A stretch of 64,000 bases of DNA from DATFYM01 sp035315065. GTDB lineage: Bacteria; Acidobacteriota; Terriglobia; UBA7540. The notes beneath the pieces were generated by a model that worked only from the letters and a program-made list of their open reading frames with translations, made no database searches and was not told the origin of the DNA. Made by a program: the position numbers and the translations under genes. The stretch is taken from contig DATFYM010000253.1 in the NCBI GenBank assembly GCA_035315065.1, positions 1-64,000 of the forward strand, in the 5' to 3' direction. Position 1 is the stretch's first letter. The number at the start of each line of letters is the position of its first letter. This document shows positions 9,216 to 17,417 of this stretch, piece after piece.

Positions 9216-9406
9216 CCTTCGAGACAAGGGCTCAGGGAGAATACCGGAAGCTATACAGGGCGACCAAAGAACGTGGCGTGAGGCGTCTATTTTCGATTTT
9301 GGATTGAAGAGAAGGGCGGCCAAACGGGTTCTTCAATCCAAAATCCAAAATCCAAAATGAACTCGTATGCGTCGCCGCTTATGTCGTCATGTAGTCTCGG
9401 GGCAGC
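9216..9406. repeat. Intergenic gap with heptamer hairpin (AATCCAA type)
   Basis: The gap between zapA and ymdB carries a left arm from about 9290 (units TTTTCGA, TTTTGGA) and a right arm of three exact AATCCAA units at 9335-9355 followed by AATGA. The arms are complementary around a loop of about 20 bases. In many bacteria 6S RNA lies next to zapA, but I cannot recognise it here. Confidence 0.75.
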
Positions 9407-9697
9407 TCACTCGAGCAACCGGTCCAGGACCGCGCTGCACGCGGTGACCTTTTGGTCGATTTCCTGTGTGGCGGCTTCGTGCTTGGCCTTCAACTGATGG
9501 TATTCGTCGACGATATTGAGGGCGGCCAGGATCGCCACTCGCAACGAATCCACGGTGTGGGTCCGCTCGGCGATGGCCCGCATCTTGGCGTCCAGGTAGC
9601 TCGCAAGCTCCCGAATGTACTCGGGGTCGGGTCCGCCCCGCATGAAATACTCCTGGTCGTAAATCTCAACCCGAATCCCGTCGGGGGTCCTCGTCAC
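9407..9697 (-). CDS. zapA: Cell division protein ZapA
   Basis: ZapA binds FtsZ and stabilises the division ring. This 96-residue protein has the family layout: a short N-terminal beta region with VEIYDQEYFMRG, then PEYIRELASYLDAKMRAI, then a long coiled coil through LRVAILAALNIVDEYHQLKAK to the end. Length and the DSLRVAILAALNIVDE string are typical. It lies downstream of pheT and a coiled-coil gene on the same strand, an arrangement (pheT followed by zapA) found in many bacteria. Confidence 0.9.
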   Translation of the reverse strand: MTRTPDGIRVEIYDQEYFMRGGPDPEYIRELASYLDAKMRAIAERTHTVDSLRVAILAALNIVDEYHQLKAKHEAATQEIDQKVTACSAVLDRLLE

Positions 9698-9760
9698 GTC
9701 GAACCTCTGCTCGGATGCCCTGGGCTTCCCCCTCGCGGAGCCGCATCCATTCGAAATCCA

Positions 9761-10075
9761 TTATCCCAGAGCATCGGTCTTTGTCAAGGCGTCGATCTGG
9801 CGGATCATCTTCTCGACGCGGGCCCGCACGTCTTCGCGTTCACGCCGCAACCCCTGGAGTTCGCCCTCCAGCGCCGGGATGCGTTGCAAGTCCGCTTTCA
9901 GCGCCTGAATCTCGCGCTCCTTCTCCGCCACTTGCTGCGATTCCTCCCGCGAGGCCTCCCGCAGTTTCGCGAGTTCGTCTTCTCGCGCCTGCTTCTCTTC
10001 CCGCGTTTGCTTGAAGGCTTCAGCCACCCTCAACAGTTTTTCTTCGAGTTCCTGGAATCTATCGGTGTTTTCCAT
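9761..10075 (-). CDS. Coiled-coil protein, ZapB-like position
   Basis: This 104-residue protein is almost entirely predicted coiled coil: heptad-rich, charged text such as ELEEKLLRVAEAFKQTREEK and QVAEKEREIQALKADLQRI with few aromatic residues. It ends 63 bases before zapA on the same strand, so a role with ZapA at the division ring is plausible by context only. No family can be named with certainty from such low-complexity sequence. The ATG at 10075 is the natural start. Confidence 0.75.
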   Translation of the reverse strand: MENTDRFQELEEKLLRVAEAFKQTREEKQAREDELAKLREASREESQQVAEKEREIQALKADLQRIPALEGELQGLRREREDVRARVEKMIRQIDALTKTDALG

Positions 10076-10161
10076 GAGAAGTCCATTTAAGAGAAGTCCG
10101 ATCTGTGCATCTGCTCATACCAACATACACCGGCAGAGCATCGCAAAGGAACAGGTGGTCG

Positions 10162-12303
10162 TCAACTTCGCAGCCGTGCCCCGAGAGGCTCTAGCGCGCT
10201 GATCACCTGCTGGCCGTAACTATCGACCTCCTCACCGGTCAGGGTGTGGTCCTGGCTCTGGAAAGTGACTCGCAGCAGCAGGCTATAATGGGCCGCCGCC
10301 ACCGAACCGCCGCGAAAGAGATCGGTGGGCCTGAAGTCCGTGAGCTCTGCAAGGTTGAGGCCACGAACCGCCTCAGCCAGCCTCGCGTACGAGACCCCTT
10401 CCGGCAGCACCAGGGAGAAATCGCGCTCCACCGCCGGAAACTTCGAAAACGCTCGGAACGTTCGCTGCCGGAGAGTCAGCAAGAGCAAGGCCTCGAGATC
10501 TACTTCCGCCACCCACACCGGCTGCCGCAGCTTGTAACCCTGCGCGATCTGCCGGTTGAGCTGCCCGAATACGGCGAGCGTTGTAGCGCTGCCTTTCAGA
10601 GCGTGCCCTGAGCGAATCGAAGGGACGGCATCTTGAAATGCCTGGCTAGAGCCCGACGCTACATCGGGAACATCGGTCAGAAATCGTCCGCACAGACCGG
10701 CCTCGCACCAATCCGCCGCAGCGGGCTCCGAGCGCGGGGACGGAATATCGAACACTCCGAGCAGCTCCTCGAGATCGCCCTTGAGGTCGAAGATGTCGAG
10801 CGCCTTTGAGCCATCGTGGACGCTGGCAGGACGGCGATGGCCGCTCGCGCCTAGCGTGAGCACTCGCCGCTCGTCGGGCAACCCCTTGGCACCCGGGGGA
10901 AGCGCGGCGTAGATCTTCCCCACCTCAAACAGTCGCAAATCATTCTGGCCGCGGTCGAGGTTCCAGCGCAAGGCGTGGATCATGCCGGGCACCGACGTGG
11001 TACGCATCGCCGAAGCGTCATGGCTGAGAGGGTTCATAATTCGCACCGGCTGGCGACTGGTGAAACGTGCGTCTTCGTCCGGATCCACCATGGCGCTGCT
11101 GATGATCTCGCGATAGCCGAGCCCCACGAGAACGCTCGAAACCGTAAGCTCCTTCTCGCGCCTCGTGTCTCGCTCCGGCCGCGGCGGTGCCGGCCGCACT
11201 CGCGATTGCAGGCGGTCGTAGCCATACTGGCGCGCGACCTCTTCCACCAGGTCAACCTCGCGACCAATATCGAGACGCCACGACGGCGGACGTACCCACC
11301 AGTTGCCCTTGGCCTGCTCCACCACTTCAAAGCCCAGGGCGCGCAGGATGCGCTCCACTTCTTGGCCCCCTACCTCGGAGCCGAGGATGCGCACGATCTC
11401 ACTCGCGCGCAACGCTAACTCCGGCCGCTGGCGGCGCTCCGGGAAGACGTCGAGGATGCCGGCCAGGATTTCGCCGCCTGCCAACTCGGCGATGAGCTTC
11501 GCGGCGCGGTCCAGCGCCTTCGGCGCCATCTCGATGTCGGCGCCGCGCTCGAAGCGATGCGAGGCTTCCGTGTGCATCCCCAGCGCCTTGGAGGTGCGGC
11601 GGACCGAGAGCGGGTCGAACCACGCACCCTCCAGCAGCACGGCGCGCGTGGCCGCCGAGATCTCCGAGTCCTCGCCTCCCATTACGCCCGCAATCGCTAC
11701 TGCTCGCTCGGCGTCGGCGATTACCAGGTTCTCAGGAGTGAGTTTCCGATCCACCCCGTCAAGGGTTCGGAGCGGCTCGCCGTTCTTGGCTCGGCGGACG
11801 ATAATCCTCTCTTGCCGCAGATGCGCCAGGTCGAAAGCGTGGAGCGGGTGACCGAGCTCCATCAGCACGTAGTTGGTGACGTCCGCCACATTATTGATGG
11901 GGCGCTGGCCGACCGCTTCCAGACGTTTCACGAGCCACGCAGGCGACGACTTCACCTGGACGTCACGGACGACGCGCCCGCAGTAACGGGCGCAGAGGTC
12001 GGGCGCGGCAATTTCGATCGCGGCTTCGCTGGCTGCCGTTGTCTCCGACTCCTTCAATCCCGAGACGATTTCATTGAGCGGCTTGAGCGGCCGTCCGTAC
12101 AACGCCGCCAACTCGCGAGCCGTCCCATAGTGGCTAAGGCAGTCGGGTCGGTTGGTGGTGACTTCGATTTCAAAGACGAGATCGCCCTCGACGGAGGCGT
12201 ACGACTCAACGCCCAAGCCGACGCCCACTAGCGCCGCCTTGACGACTGCTGGGTCAGCGGGTATTTCGACGAATTCTCTGAGCCAGCTTAACGAAATCTT
12301 CAT
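10162..12303 (-). CDS. pheT: Phenylalanyl-tRNA synthetase beta subunit, short form
   Basis: PheT pairs with PheS as an alpha2-beta2 enzyme that charges tRNA-Phe. The true start is the ATG at 12303 (MKISLSWLREFVEIPADPA); the 40 codons upstream cross a heptamer repeat. The 713 residues contain the B3/B4 editing region (NVADVTNYVLMELGHPLHAFD), B5, the inactive synthetase-like core and the C-terminal anticodon-binding domain. After GLGVES the sequence jumps directly to FEIEVTTNRPDCLSHYG, so the tRNA-bind/EMAP domain of about 110 residues found in E. coli PheT is absent. A second oddity is a stretch around DVASGSSQAFQDAVPSIRS (10590-10680) that looks like intergenic palindromic repeat DNA read in frame. 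Confidence 0.95.
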   Translation of the reverse strand: MKISLSWLREFVEIPADPAVVKAALVGVGLGVESYASVEGDLVFEIEVTTNRPDCLSHYGTARELAALYGRPLKPLNEIVSGLKESETTAASEAAIEIAAPDLCARYCGRVVRDVQVKSSPAWLVKRLEAVGQRPINNVADVTNYVLMELGHPLHAFDLAHLRQERIIVRRAKNGEPLRTLDGVDRKLTPENLVIADAERAVAIAGVMGGEDSEISAATRAVLLEGAWFDPLSVRRTSKALGMHTEASHRFERGADIEMAPKALDRAAKLIAELAGGEILAGILDVFPERRQRPELALRASEIVRILGSEVGGQEVERILRALGFEVVEQAKGNWWVRPPSWRLDIGREVDLVEEVARQYGYDRLQSRVRPAPPRPERDTRREKELTVSSVLVGLGYREIISSAMVDPDEDARFTSRQPVRIMNPLSHDASAMRTTSVPGMIHALRWNLDRGQNDLRLFEVGKIYAALPPGAKGLPDERRVLTLGASGHRRPASVHDGSKALDIFDLKGDLEELLGVFDIPSPRSEPAAADWCEAGLCGRFLTDVPDVASGSSQAFQDAVPSIRSGHALKGSATTLAVFGQLNRQIAQGYKLRQPVWVAEVDLEALLLLTLRQRTFRAFSKFPAVERDFSLVLPEGVSYARLAEAVRGLNLAELTDFRPTDLFRGGSVAAAHYSLLLRVTFQSQDHTLTGEEVDSYGQQVISALEPLGARLRS
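10590..10680. repeat. Palindromic repeat embedded in pheT
   Basis: Inside pheT the plus strand reads GTGCCCTGAGCGAATCGAAG near 10602, a form of the GAGCG/TCGAAGGG intergenic palindrome found in many bacterial genomes. It is followed by the inverted pair GGCAT and ATGCC, and by CCCGA and TCGGG. The frame stays open. The encoded stretch is at a place where the family normally has a short loop. Confidence 0.55.
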
Positions 12304-12306
12304 TGG

Positions 12307-12391
12307 AGTCGAAAGTCGAAAGTCGAGAGTCGAAAGTGAAAATGCAAAAGACAAATTATCTTGTTCGTCTTGTGCTTTCGACTTTCGACTG
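12307..12391. repeat. Heptamer repeat hairpin (AGTCGAA type)
   Basis: The left arm has five 7-bp units from 12307 to 12341: AGTCGAA twice, AGTCGAG, AGTCGAA, AGTGAAA. The right arm at 12375-12391 is the complement (CTTTCGACTTTCGACTG). It lies between pheS and pheT and is responsible for the false 40-codon extension of the pheT reading frame. Confidence 0.85.
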
Positions 12392-12394
12392 TTT

Positions 12395-13546
12395 TCAAAA
12401 CTGTTCCAAAAACCGCACATCACCCTGAAAGAGGAGTTGAATGTCGGTGATGTCGTACTTCACCATAGCAAAGCGGTCGATGCCGAGGCCGAAGGCCCAG
12501 CCCGAGTAGCGATCCGGATCAATCCCACCGTATCGCAGCACCGCGGGATGGACCATGCCGCAGCCCAGTAGCTCGATCCAACCGCTGTCCTTGCACCTGC
12601 GGCAGCCGCCTCCATCGCAGAACGGGCAACTGACGGAGACTTCGCCGCTCGGCTCGGTGAAAGGAAAGAAGCTGGGGTTGAATCGGGTGCGAACCGTCTC
12701 GCTGCCGAAGAGCTTCTTGGCGAAGAAGTCCAGAGTGCCCTTCAGGTCCGCAAAAGTGACGTCCGTATCGACAGCCAGTCCCTCGATCTGGTGGAACATG
12801 GGCGAGTGCGTGGCGTCCGGATTGTCGCGGCGGTAGCACTTGCCGGGCGCGATGATGTAGAGCGGAGCGCCGTGTTTCTCCATGGCGCGCATCTGTACCG
12901 GCGAGGTGTGCGTGCGCAGGACGGTGTTCGCATCGATGTAGAGTGAGTCCCAGTCGTCGCGCGAGGGATGGGACTCCGGGATGTTGAGCGCGTCGAAATT
13001 GTAATAGACGGACTCAATCTCCGGTCCCGTCTCGATGGAGAAGCCGAGGTCGAGGAAGATGTCCTCGATCTCGCGCTGGACGCGCATGACGGGATGGATC
13101 GAGCCGAGAGGCCGCCGATTGCCTGGAAGCGTCAGGTCGGGTGCGGTCGACACACTGACGGACGTGTCCGCCCGGTACACCGCTTCCCGCTGGATTTCCC
13201 GCTGGATCGGCAGGACCCTAAGAAGCTCCTCTGTTTCGAGCGAGGCTGCCGCTTGATGAAGCTGGTTGAACTCGCGCCCAACCGCGGGCTTGAGCGCCTT
13301 GGCGCTAGGTTTCAACCAGCGCTCGTCTACTAGAGCCAATATCCCACCCTTGCGCGCCAACCAGCGGTCACGGAGCGTCTTGGCGAGTTTTTGGCGCTCG
13401 GCTTCCGTGGCAAGACTGTGCGAGACGACTGCCTGGCGCTCGGCTTCCATCGTCGCCCGCACTTCGGCGAATAGTGCTTGGACGTCGACCGCGCTAGCGA
13501 TGCCGAGCTCATCGAGAGTCTTACCGATTTTTTCTTCCAGAGTCAT
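12395..13546 (-). CDS. pheS: Phenylalanyl-tRNA synthetase alpha subunit
   Basis: PheS carries the class II catalytic site. The 383-residue protein has an N-terminal coiled coil, then LGSIHPVMRVQREIEDIF, the motif-2 region THSPMFHQIEGLAVD and motif 3 GLGIDRFAMVKYDI. A CPFCDGGGCRRCKDSGWIE insertion with four cysteines precedes the typical ELLGCGMVHPAVL; this cysteine-rich form occurs in many bacterial PheS proteins. It is upstream of pheT in the same transcript. The N-terminal ATG at 13546 gives MTLEEKIGKTLDELG. Confidence 0.96.
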   Translation of the reverse strand: MTLEEKIGKTLDELGIASAVDVQALFAEVRATMEAERQAVVSHSLATEAERQKLAKTLRDRWLARKGGILALVDERWLKPSAKALKPAVGREFNQLHQAAASLETEELLRVLPIQREIQREAVYRADTSVSVSTAPDLTLPGNRRPLGSIHPVMRVQREIEDIFLDLGFSIETGPEIESVYYNFDALNIPESHPSRDDWDSLYIDANTVLRTHTSPVQMRAMEKHGAPLYIIAPGKCYRRDNPDATHSPMFHQIEGLAVDTDVTFADLKGTLDFFAKKLFGSETVRTRFNPSFFPFTEPSGEVSVSCPFCDGGGCRRCKDSGWIELLGCGMVHPAVLRYGGIDPDRYSGWAFGLGIDRFAMVKYDITDIQLLFQGDVRFLEQF

Positions 13547-13690
13547 AACCTTGGAGTGCGATCCCGCTAAGCGACTGCCGCTTTTCCACCGCTAGCGCTT
13601 GCTCCGGCGGAACACATCTGCCGCGCCAGCAGCACTTCAGATTTCCCGTGCGAACGACGAGCGGAGGGAATGGACGCTCACGCTCCGACG

Positions 13691-14092
13691 TTAAGCCTGC
13701 GCTGCTGGAGTTGCTTTCGCCAGCTCGGCCAGGTGCGCGTCGACCGCTACCTTCACCTTGGCGGCAAGTTCGGCGAAGGCGACCGTGTCGCGCGCAGCCA
13801 TGTCGGACATCATCTTCCGGTCAAGCTCGATGCCGAGCTTCTTGAGACCCCAGATGAACTGGCTGTAGGTGAGTCCGTTCAGGCGCGCACCGGCGCTGAT
13901 GCGGATGATCCACAGGCGGCGGAAATCACGCTTCTTGCGTTGGCGGCCGCGATAGGCGAACCTGCCGGCGCGATCGGCTGCTTCCTTCATCGACCGGTAC
14001 AGTTTGCCCTTGGTGAGGAAATTGCCCTTGGTGAGCTTGGCGAGTTTCTTGCGTTTGGCGCGGCGCACAGTGCCGCGCTTGACTCGAGGCAT
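13691..14092 (-). CDS. rplT: 50S ribosomal protein L20
   Basis: L20 binds 23S rRNA early in 50S assembly. It is 133 residues, starts MPRVKRGTVRRAKRKKLAKL and contains KRDFRRLWIIRISAGARLNG, both diagnostic. The C-terminus has an Ala-rich tail (LAKATPAAQA) slightly longer than usual. It follows rpmI and infC in the conserved infC-rpmI-rplT operon, so feedback control by L20 on the leader is possible but not visible here. Confidence 0.97.
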   Translation of the reverse strand: MPRVKRGTVRRAKRKKLAKLTKGNFLTKGKLYRSMKEAADRAGRFAYRGRQRKKRDFRRLWIIRISAGARLNGLTYSQFIWGLKKLGIELDRKMMSDMAARDTVAFAELAAKVKVAVDAHLAELAKATPAAQA

Positions 14093-14170
14093 GGGGTTTG
14101 CTCCTTTTCTAGAGATTTTTACGGGGCGATGAAGGCACCCAGCCGCTGGCCTTCTCGCACCCTTAAAGCA

Positions 14171-14244
14171 GGGAGTCGGGAGTAGGGAATAGGGAGTCGG
14201 GGAACCCTTCTTCCCTACTCCCTATTCCCGACTCCCTACTCCCG
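14171..14244. repeat. Heptamer repeat hairpin (CCCTACT type)
   Basis: The left arm is five 7-bp units at 14171-14205: GGGAGTC, GGGAGTA, GGGAATA, GGGAGTC, GGGGAAC. The right arm at 14213-14244 is CCCTACT, CCCTATT, CCCGACT, CCCTACT, CCCG. The arms pair along nearly 30 bases around a short spacer, directly after the rpmI stop codon on the minus strand. Confidence 0.9.
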
Positions 14245-14460
14245 CTAATTGCCGTAGGGCAGCATGCGGCGGACCTGCGCGGCATCGCCCGGGGCCACCA
14301 TAGCATCTTTGGCGAGGCGACGCTTGCGCTTCCTGGCCTTGGAGGTCAGGATATGACGCGCGTAGGCGTGCCGCCCCACGACCTTGCCGCCAGCGGTTAT
14401 TTTGAAGCGCTTGGCGGCGCCGCGATGAGTCTTGAGCTTCAACTTTACTTTAGCTTTCAC
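14245..14460 (-). CDS. rpmI: 50S ribosomal protein L35
   Basis: L35 is a small basic ribosomal protein. The correct frame starts at the GTG at 14460 (VKAKVKLKLKTHRGAAKRFK), with GGAGGG about 10 bases upstream, giving 71 residues. That length and KTHRGAAKRFKITAGGKVV are typical of the family. The longer open frame to 14577 only overlaps infC. It lies 7 bases after the infC stop and before rplT. The usual C-terminal motif is LPYGN here. Confidence 0.95.
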   Translation of the reverse strand: MKAKVKLKLKTHRGAAKRFKITAGGKVVGRHAYARHILTSKARKRKRRLAKDAMVAPGDAAQVRRMLPYGN

Positions 14461-14467
14461 CAAAACC

Positions 14468-15163
14468 TTACCCTCCAGAGGATTCTCCCGGCGCGACAGC
14501 CTTGGCCGCCGCCGCTTGCGATACCGGAGCCGACTGGCCGGTGGGCGGCCTTGCTGCCGGCGCGGCCACCGTCGCACCCGGCGCCGTGTGCGGCTTAGGG
14601 GCAGGAGCGGCCGCCTTGGGCTGGGCCGCTTGCTTCGAGGCCTTACCGCTCGGCTTCTTGGCGGCGATAATCACGGTGAGGTTCGGCCCTTCCTGCCGGG
14701 GCCGCGCCTCCACCTGCCCCACGTCACCCACCTCGTTCACCAACCGCTCGAGCATCTGCCAGCCTAGGTTTCGGTGGGCCATCTCGCGACCGCGAAACAT
14801 GATGGTCGCCTTAACTTTGCTGCCTTCCTTCAAGAACTCGATCACGTGATCTCGCTTGAAGGCGAAGTCATGTTCCGAAGTTCGCGGCCGGAACTTCACT
14901 TCTTTGAGCTCGATCGACTTCTGATGTTTGCGCGCCTCGTGCTGCCGCTTGTTGAGCTGGTAAAGATACTTGCCATAGTTCATGACGCGGCAAACCGGCG
15001 GGTTTGCCGTGGGCGAAACCTCCACCAGATCCACGCCCCGCTCGCGTGCGAGCTTGAGGGCCTCAAAAGGGGGCATGATGCCGAGTTGTCCCCCCTCTTC
15101 ATCCACCACCCGGATTTCCCGGGCCCGAATCCTTTCGTTCACGCGAACATATCGATCAGCGAT
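14468..15163 (-). CDS. infC: Translation initiation factor IF-3, AUC start
   Basis: IF-3 keeps ribosomal subunits apart and proofreads start codons. Extending upstream of the GTG at 15142 gives IADRYVRVNERIRAREIRVV, the normal IF-3 N-terminus, starting at an ATC codon (15161-15163) with GGAGG six bases before it. IF-3 genes commonly use AUU or AUC so that IF-3 represses its own translation. The N domain (GIMPPFEALKLARERGVDLV) and C domain (FRGREMAHRNLGWQML) are intact. The C-terminus adds about 60 residues rich in Ala, Pro and Lys beyond the usual end, with no known function. Total 231 residues. Confidence 0.93.
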   Translation of the reverse strand: MADRYVRVNERIRAREIRVVDEEGGQLGIMPPFEALKLARERGVDLVEVSPTANPPVCRVMNYGKYLYQLNKRQHEARKHQKSIELKEVKFRPRTSEHDFAFKRDHVIEFLKEGSKVKATIMFRGREMAHRNLGWQMLERLVNEVGDVGQVEARPRQEGPNLTVIIAAKKPSGKASKQAAQPKAAAPAPKPHTAPGATVAAPAARPPTGQSAPVSQAAAAKAVAPGESSGG

Positions 15164-15167
15164 AGGC

Positions 15168-15176
15168 TACCTCCTC
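15168..15176 (-). promoter_or_regulatory. Strong Shine-Dalgarno of infC that decides the AUC start
   Basis: On the minus strand GAGGAGGTA lies with its GGAGG core (15170-15174) six bases upstream of the ATC at 15163. There is no comparable site in front of the GTG at 15142, so the noncanonical codon is favoured. Confidence 0.75.
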
Positions 15177-15266
15177 AGGGAACAGGGAACAGGTTACAGG
15201 GAACAGGAAAGAACCTCCACTATGACTTTCTTGCCTGTTCCCTGTAACCTGTCCCCTGTTCCCTAA
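15176..15266. repeat. Heptamer repeat hairpin (CCTGTTC type)
   Basis: The left arm is five 7-bp units at 15176-15210: CAGGGAA, CAGGGAA, CAGGTTA, CAGGGAA, CAGGAAA. The right arm at 15234-15266 is CCTGTTC, CCTGTAA, CCTGTCC, CCTGTTC, CCTAA. It fills the thrS-infC gap and its left arm touches the infC ribosome-binding site, so folding could influence infC translation. Confidence 0.9.
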
Positions 15267-15267
15267 T

Positions 15268-17205
15268 TTACCATTTTATAGCGCGCGTGTCGATAAGCTC
15301 GCGCGCCCAACGGACGAACTCGCCTAGGGGGCGCGCCCCGGCGTCACCCGAGTCGCGCCGGCGCACCGCCACGGTCCGGGATTCAGCCTCGCGGTCGCCG
15401 ACCACCAACATGAAAGGTACCTTCTGAAGCTGGGCGTCGCGAACGCGGGCGTTGAGCTTCTCATTCCGATCGTCAAGCCGCACCCGAATCTTCGCGGCAC
15501 GCACCTCCGTCTCCACCTCGCGCGCGTAAGCGAGGTGCTTTTCGCTGATGGGCAGCACCACCGCTTGCACGGGTGAGAGCCAGACGGGAAACGCTCCGGC
15601 GTAGTGTTCCACGAGGACGCCGAAGAAGCGTTCCACCGAACCCAGCAGCGCCCGGTGCACCATCACCGGATCGTGCGGGTGGCCATCGGCCCCGACATAT
15701 TCCAATCCGAAGCGTCGCGGCAGGTTGAAATCGAACTGCACCGTGGTGAGCTGCCAGGGCCGCCCGATGGCATCCACCAGCTTCACGTCAATCTTGGGCC
15801 CGTAGAACACGGCTTCGCCAGGCATGTACTTGAATGGGACCTCCATCCGTCGCAGCGTGTTCATCAGCGCGCCCTCAGCCCGGTCCCACTCTTCCACCGA
15901 ACCAGCGTAATGCTCGGCGTGCTGCGGGTCGCGGGCGGAAAGTTCCACCTGGTACTGATCGAAGCCAAACGTCTTGAGCACGGCGAAGGCAAACTCGACG
16001 CAGGCCTGGACTTCACTCTCGAGTTGCTCGGGCATGCAAAAGATGTGGGCGTCGTCCTGGGTGAAGCCACGCACCCGCAGCAGACCGTGCATCACGCCGG
16101 AGCGCTCGAAACGATAGACGGTGCCCAGTTCCGCCAGCCGCATCGGCAGCTCGCGATAGCTGCGCCGCTGGTCCTTGTAAATCAGGATGTGGCCCGGGCA
16201 GTTCATCGGCTTGAGCTGGTACTGGTCGTTTTCCACGTCCATGGGGCCGAACATGTTTTCGCGATAAAAGTTGGTGTGGCCGCTTGTCTCCCAGAGGTGC
16301 AGACGCATGGCGTGGGGAGTGAACACCAGGTCGTAACCACGCGCCAGCAACTCTTCACGGAGCCAGTCCTCGATCTCTTTGCGGATGATGCCGCCCTTGG
16401 GATGCCAGAAGATTAGCCCAGGACCCGCATCGTCTTGAATGCTGAAAAGGTCCAGGTCTTTGCCCAGCCGCCGGTGGTCGCGCTTCCGGGCCTCCTCGAT
16501 CTGGGCGAGGAAGGCATCGAGCTCCTTCTGGCTGAAGAACGCCGTCCCGTAGATGCGCTGCATGGGGTGCGAGTGCTCGTCGGCCTTCCAATAGGCGCCC
16601 GCCACACTGAGCAGCTTGAACGCCTTGATCCGTCCCGTGGACGGAATGTGGGGGCCGCGGCAGAAGTCGAGGAACCGGCCGGTCTTGTAGGCGGAGAAGA
16701 CAGGATCGGCTTTTTCCTCGATCAGCTCGCACTTCAGGAACTCGCCCATCTGTTGAAACAGCTTCTTCCCCTCGTCCTTGGAATAGTAGACGCGCTCGTA
16801 GGGCAGGTCTGCCTTCACCAACTCGCGCATCTTTTCTTCCAGCCGCTTCAGGTCTTCCTCGGTGAAGGGCTTTTCGCGATAAAAATCGTAGAAGAAGCCG
16901 GTCTCCGTGGGCGGGCCGATGCCAGGATGCGCGTCGGGAAAAAGTTCGAGCACTGCCGCCGCCAGAAGATGCGCGGAAGAGTGCCGGTAGATTTCGAGAC
17001 CGTCCGGCGAAGACGGAGTGATGAACTGGATGGGCGCGCTCGCATCGAGTGCCGTGGAGAGATCGACGAGGCGGCCGTCCACCTTCGCTACCAGGGCCTC
17101 GTGGGCTAGACGCGGGCCGATCGACTTCGCGATTTCGAGCGGCGTGGTGCCCTGCGGAAACTCTTTGACAGCTCCGTCGGGGAAAGTGATTTGAATATTC
17201 GACAT
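15268..17205 (-). CDS. thrS: Threonyl-tRNA synthetase
   Basis: ThrRS charges tRNA-Thr and edits Ser-tRNA-Thr. The 645-residue protein has the TGS domain (residues 1-60), the editing domain with YRHSSAHLLAAAVLELFPDA, then the class II core with zinc-binding MNCPGH, motif 2 FERSGVMHGLLRVRGF and motif 3 region MVHRALLGSVERFFGVLVEH, and a C-terminal anticodon-binding domain. All are intact and length is standard. It starts the translation block thrS-infC-rpmI-rplT-pheS-pheT. The ATG at 17205 gives MSNIQITFPDGAVKEFPQGT. Confidence 0.97.
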   Translation of the reverse strand: MSNIQITFPDGAVKEFPQGTTPLEIAKSIGPRLAHEALVAKVDGRLVDLSTALDASAPIQFITPSSPDGLEIYRHSSAHLLAAAVLELFPDAHPGIGPPTETGFFYDFYREKPFTEEDLKRLEEKMRELVKADLPYERVYYSKDEGKKLFQQMGEFLKCELIEEKADPVFSAYKTGRFLDFCRGPHIPSTGRIKAFKLLSVAGAYWKADEHSHPMQRIYGTAFFSQKELDAFLAQIEEARKRDHRRLGKDLDLFSIQDDAGPGLIFWHPKGGIIRKEIEDWLREELLARGYDLVFTPHAMRLHLWETSGHTNFYRENMFGPMDVENDQYQLKPMNCPGHILIYKDQRRSYRELPMRLAELGTVYRFERSGVMHGLLRVRGFTQDDAHIFCMPEQLESEVQACVEFAFAVLKTFGFDQYQVELSARDPQHAEHYAGSVEEWDRAEGALMNTLRRMEVPFKYMPGEAVFYGPKIDVKLVDAIGRPWQLTTVQFDFNLPRRFGLEYVGADGHPHDPVMVHRALLGSVERFFGVLVEHYAGAFPVWLSPVQAVVLPISEKHLAYAREVETEVRAAKIRVRLDDRNEKLNARVRDAQLQKVPFMLVVGDREAESRTVAVRRRDSGDAGARPLGEFVRWARELIDTRAIKW

Positions 17206-17297
17206 TCGAACGCAATACTTCCCTGGTACGTTTGGAAATTAGTACGTTAACAGATCATCCGACCCTCGGTCAAACTGGAATTGACGATTGAGGAGTA

Positions 17298-17417
17298 GTC
17301 CGTTGTCAGTGGTCCGTAGTAGTCCCCTTGTCCGTTGTCCATCGTCAGTTGCCAGCAGCTACACCTCCCGATCAACTCTTTCTTCCGTTCATCATTCATA
17401 ATTCATCATTCATCATT
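17298..17417. repeat. Two heptamer arrays (GTCCGTT and ATTCATC types)
   Basis: Strict 7-bp units GTCCGTT, GTCAGTG, GTCCGTA run from 17298 and, after a 4-base slip, GTCCGTT, GTCCATC, GTCAGTT to 17350. A second array at 17387-17414 reads GTTCATC, ATTCATA, ATTCATC, ATTCATC and runs into the last codons of the next gene. These lie upstream of thrS. Confidence 0.85.

Noticed and set aside
9216..9406. 6S RNA next to zapA
   Set aside because: Position is right, but I cannot draw the long open-bubble hairpin of 6S RNA; the gap is mostly a heptamer hairpin.
12304..12423. N-terminal extension of PheT
   Set aside because: It is the heptamer hairpin read in frame; the conserved protein starts at 12303.
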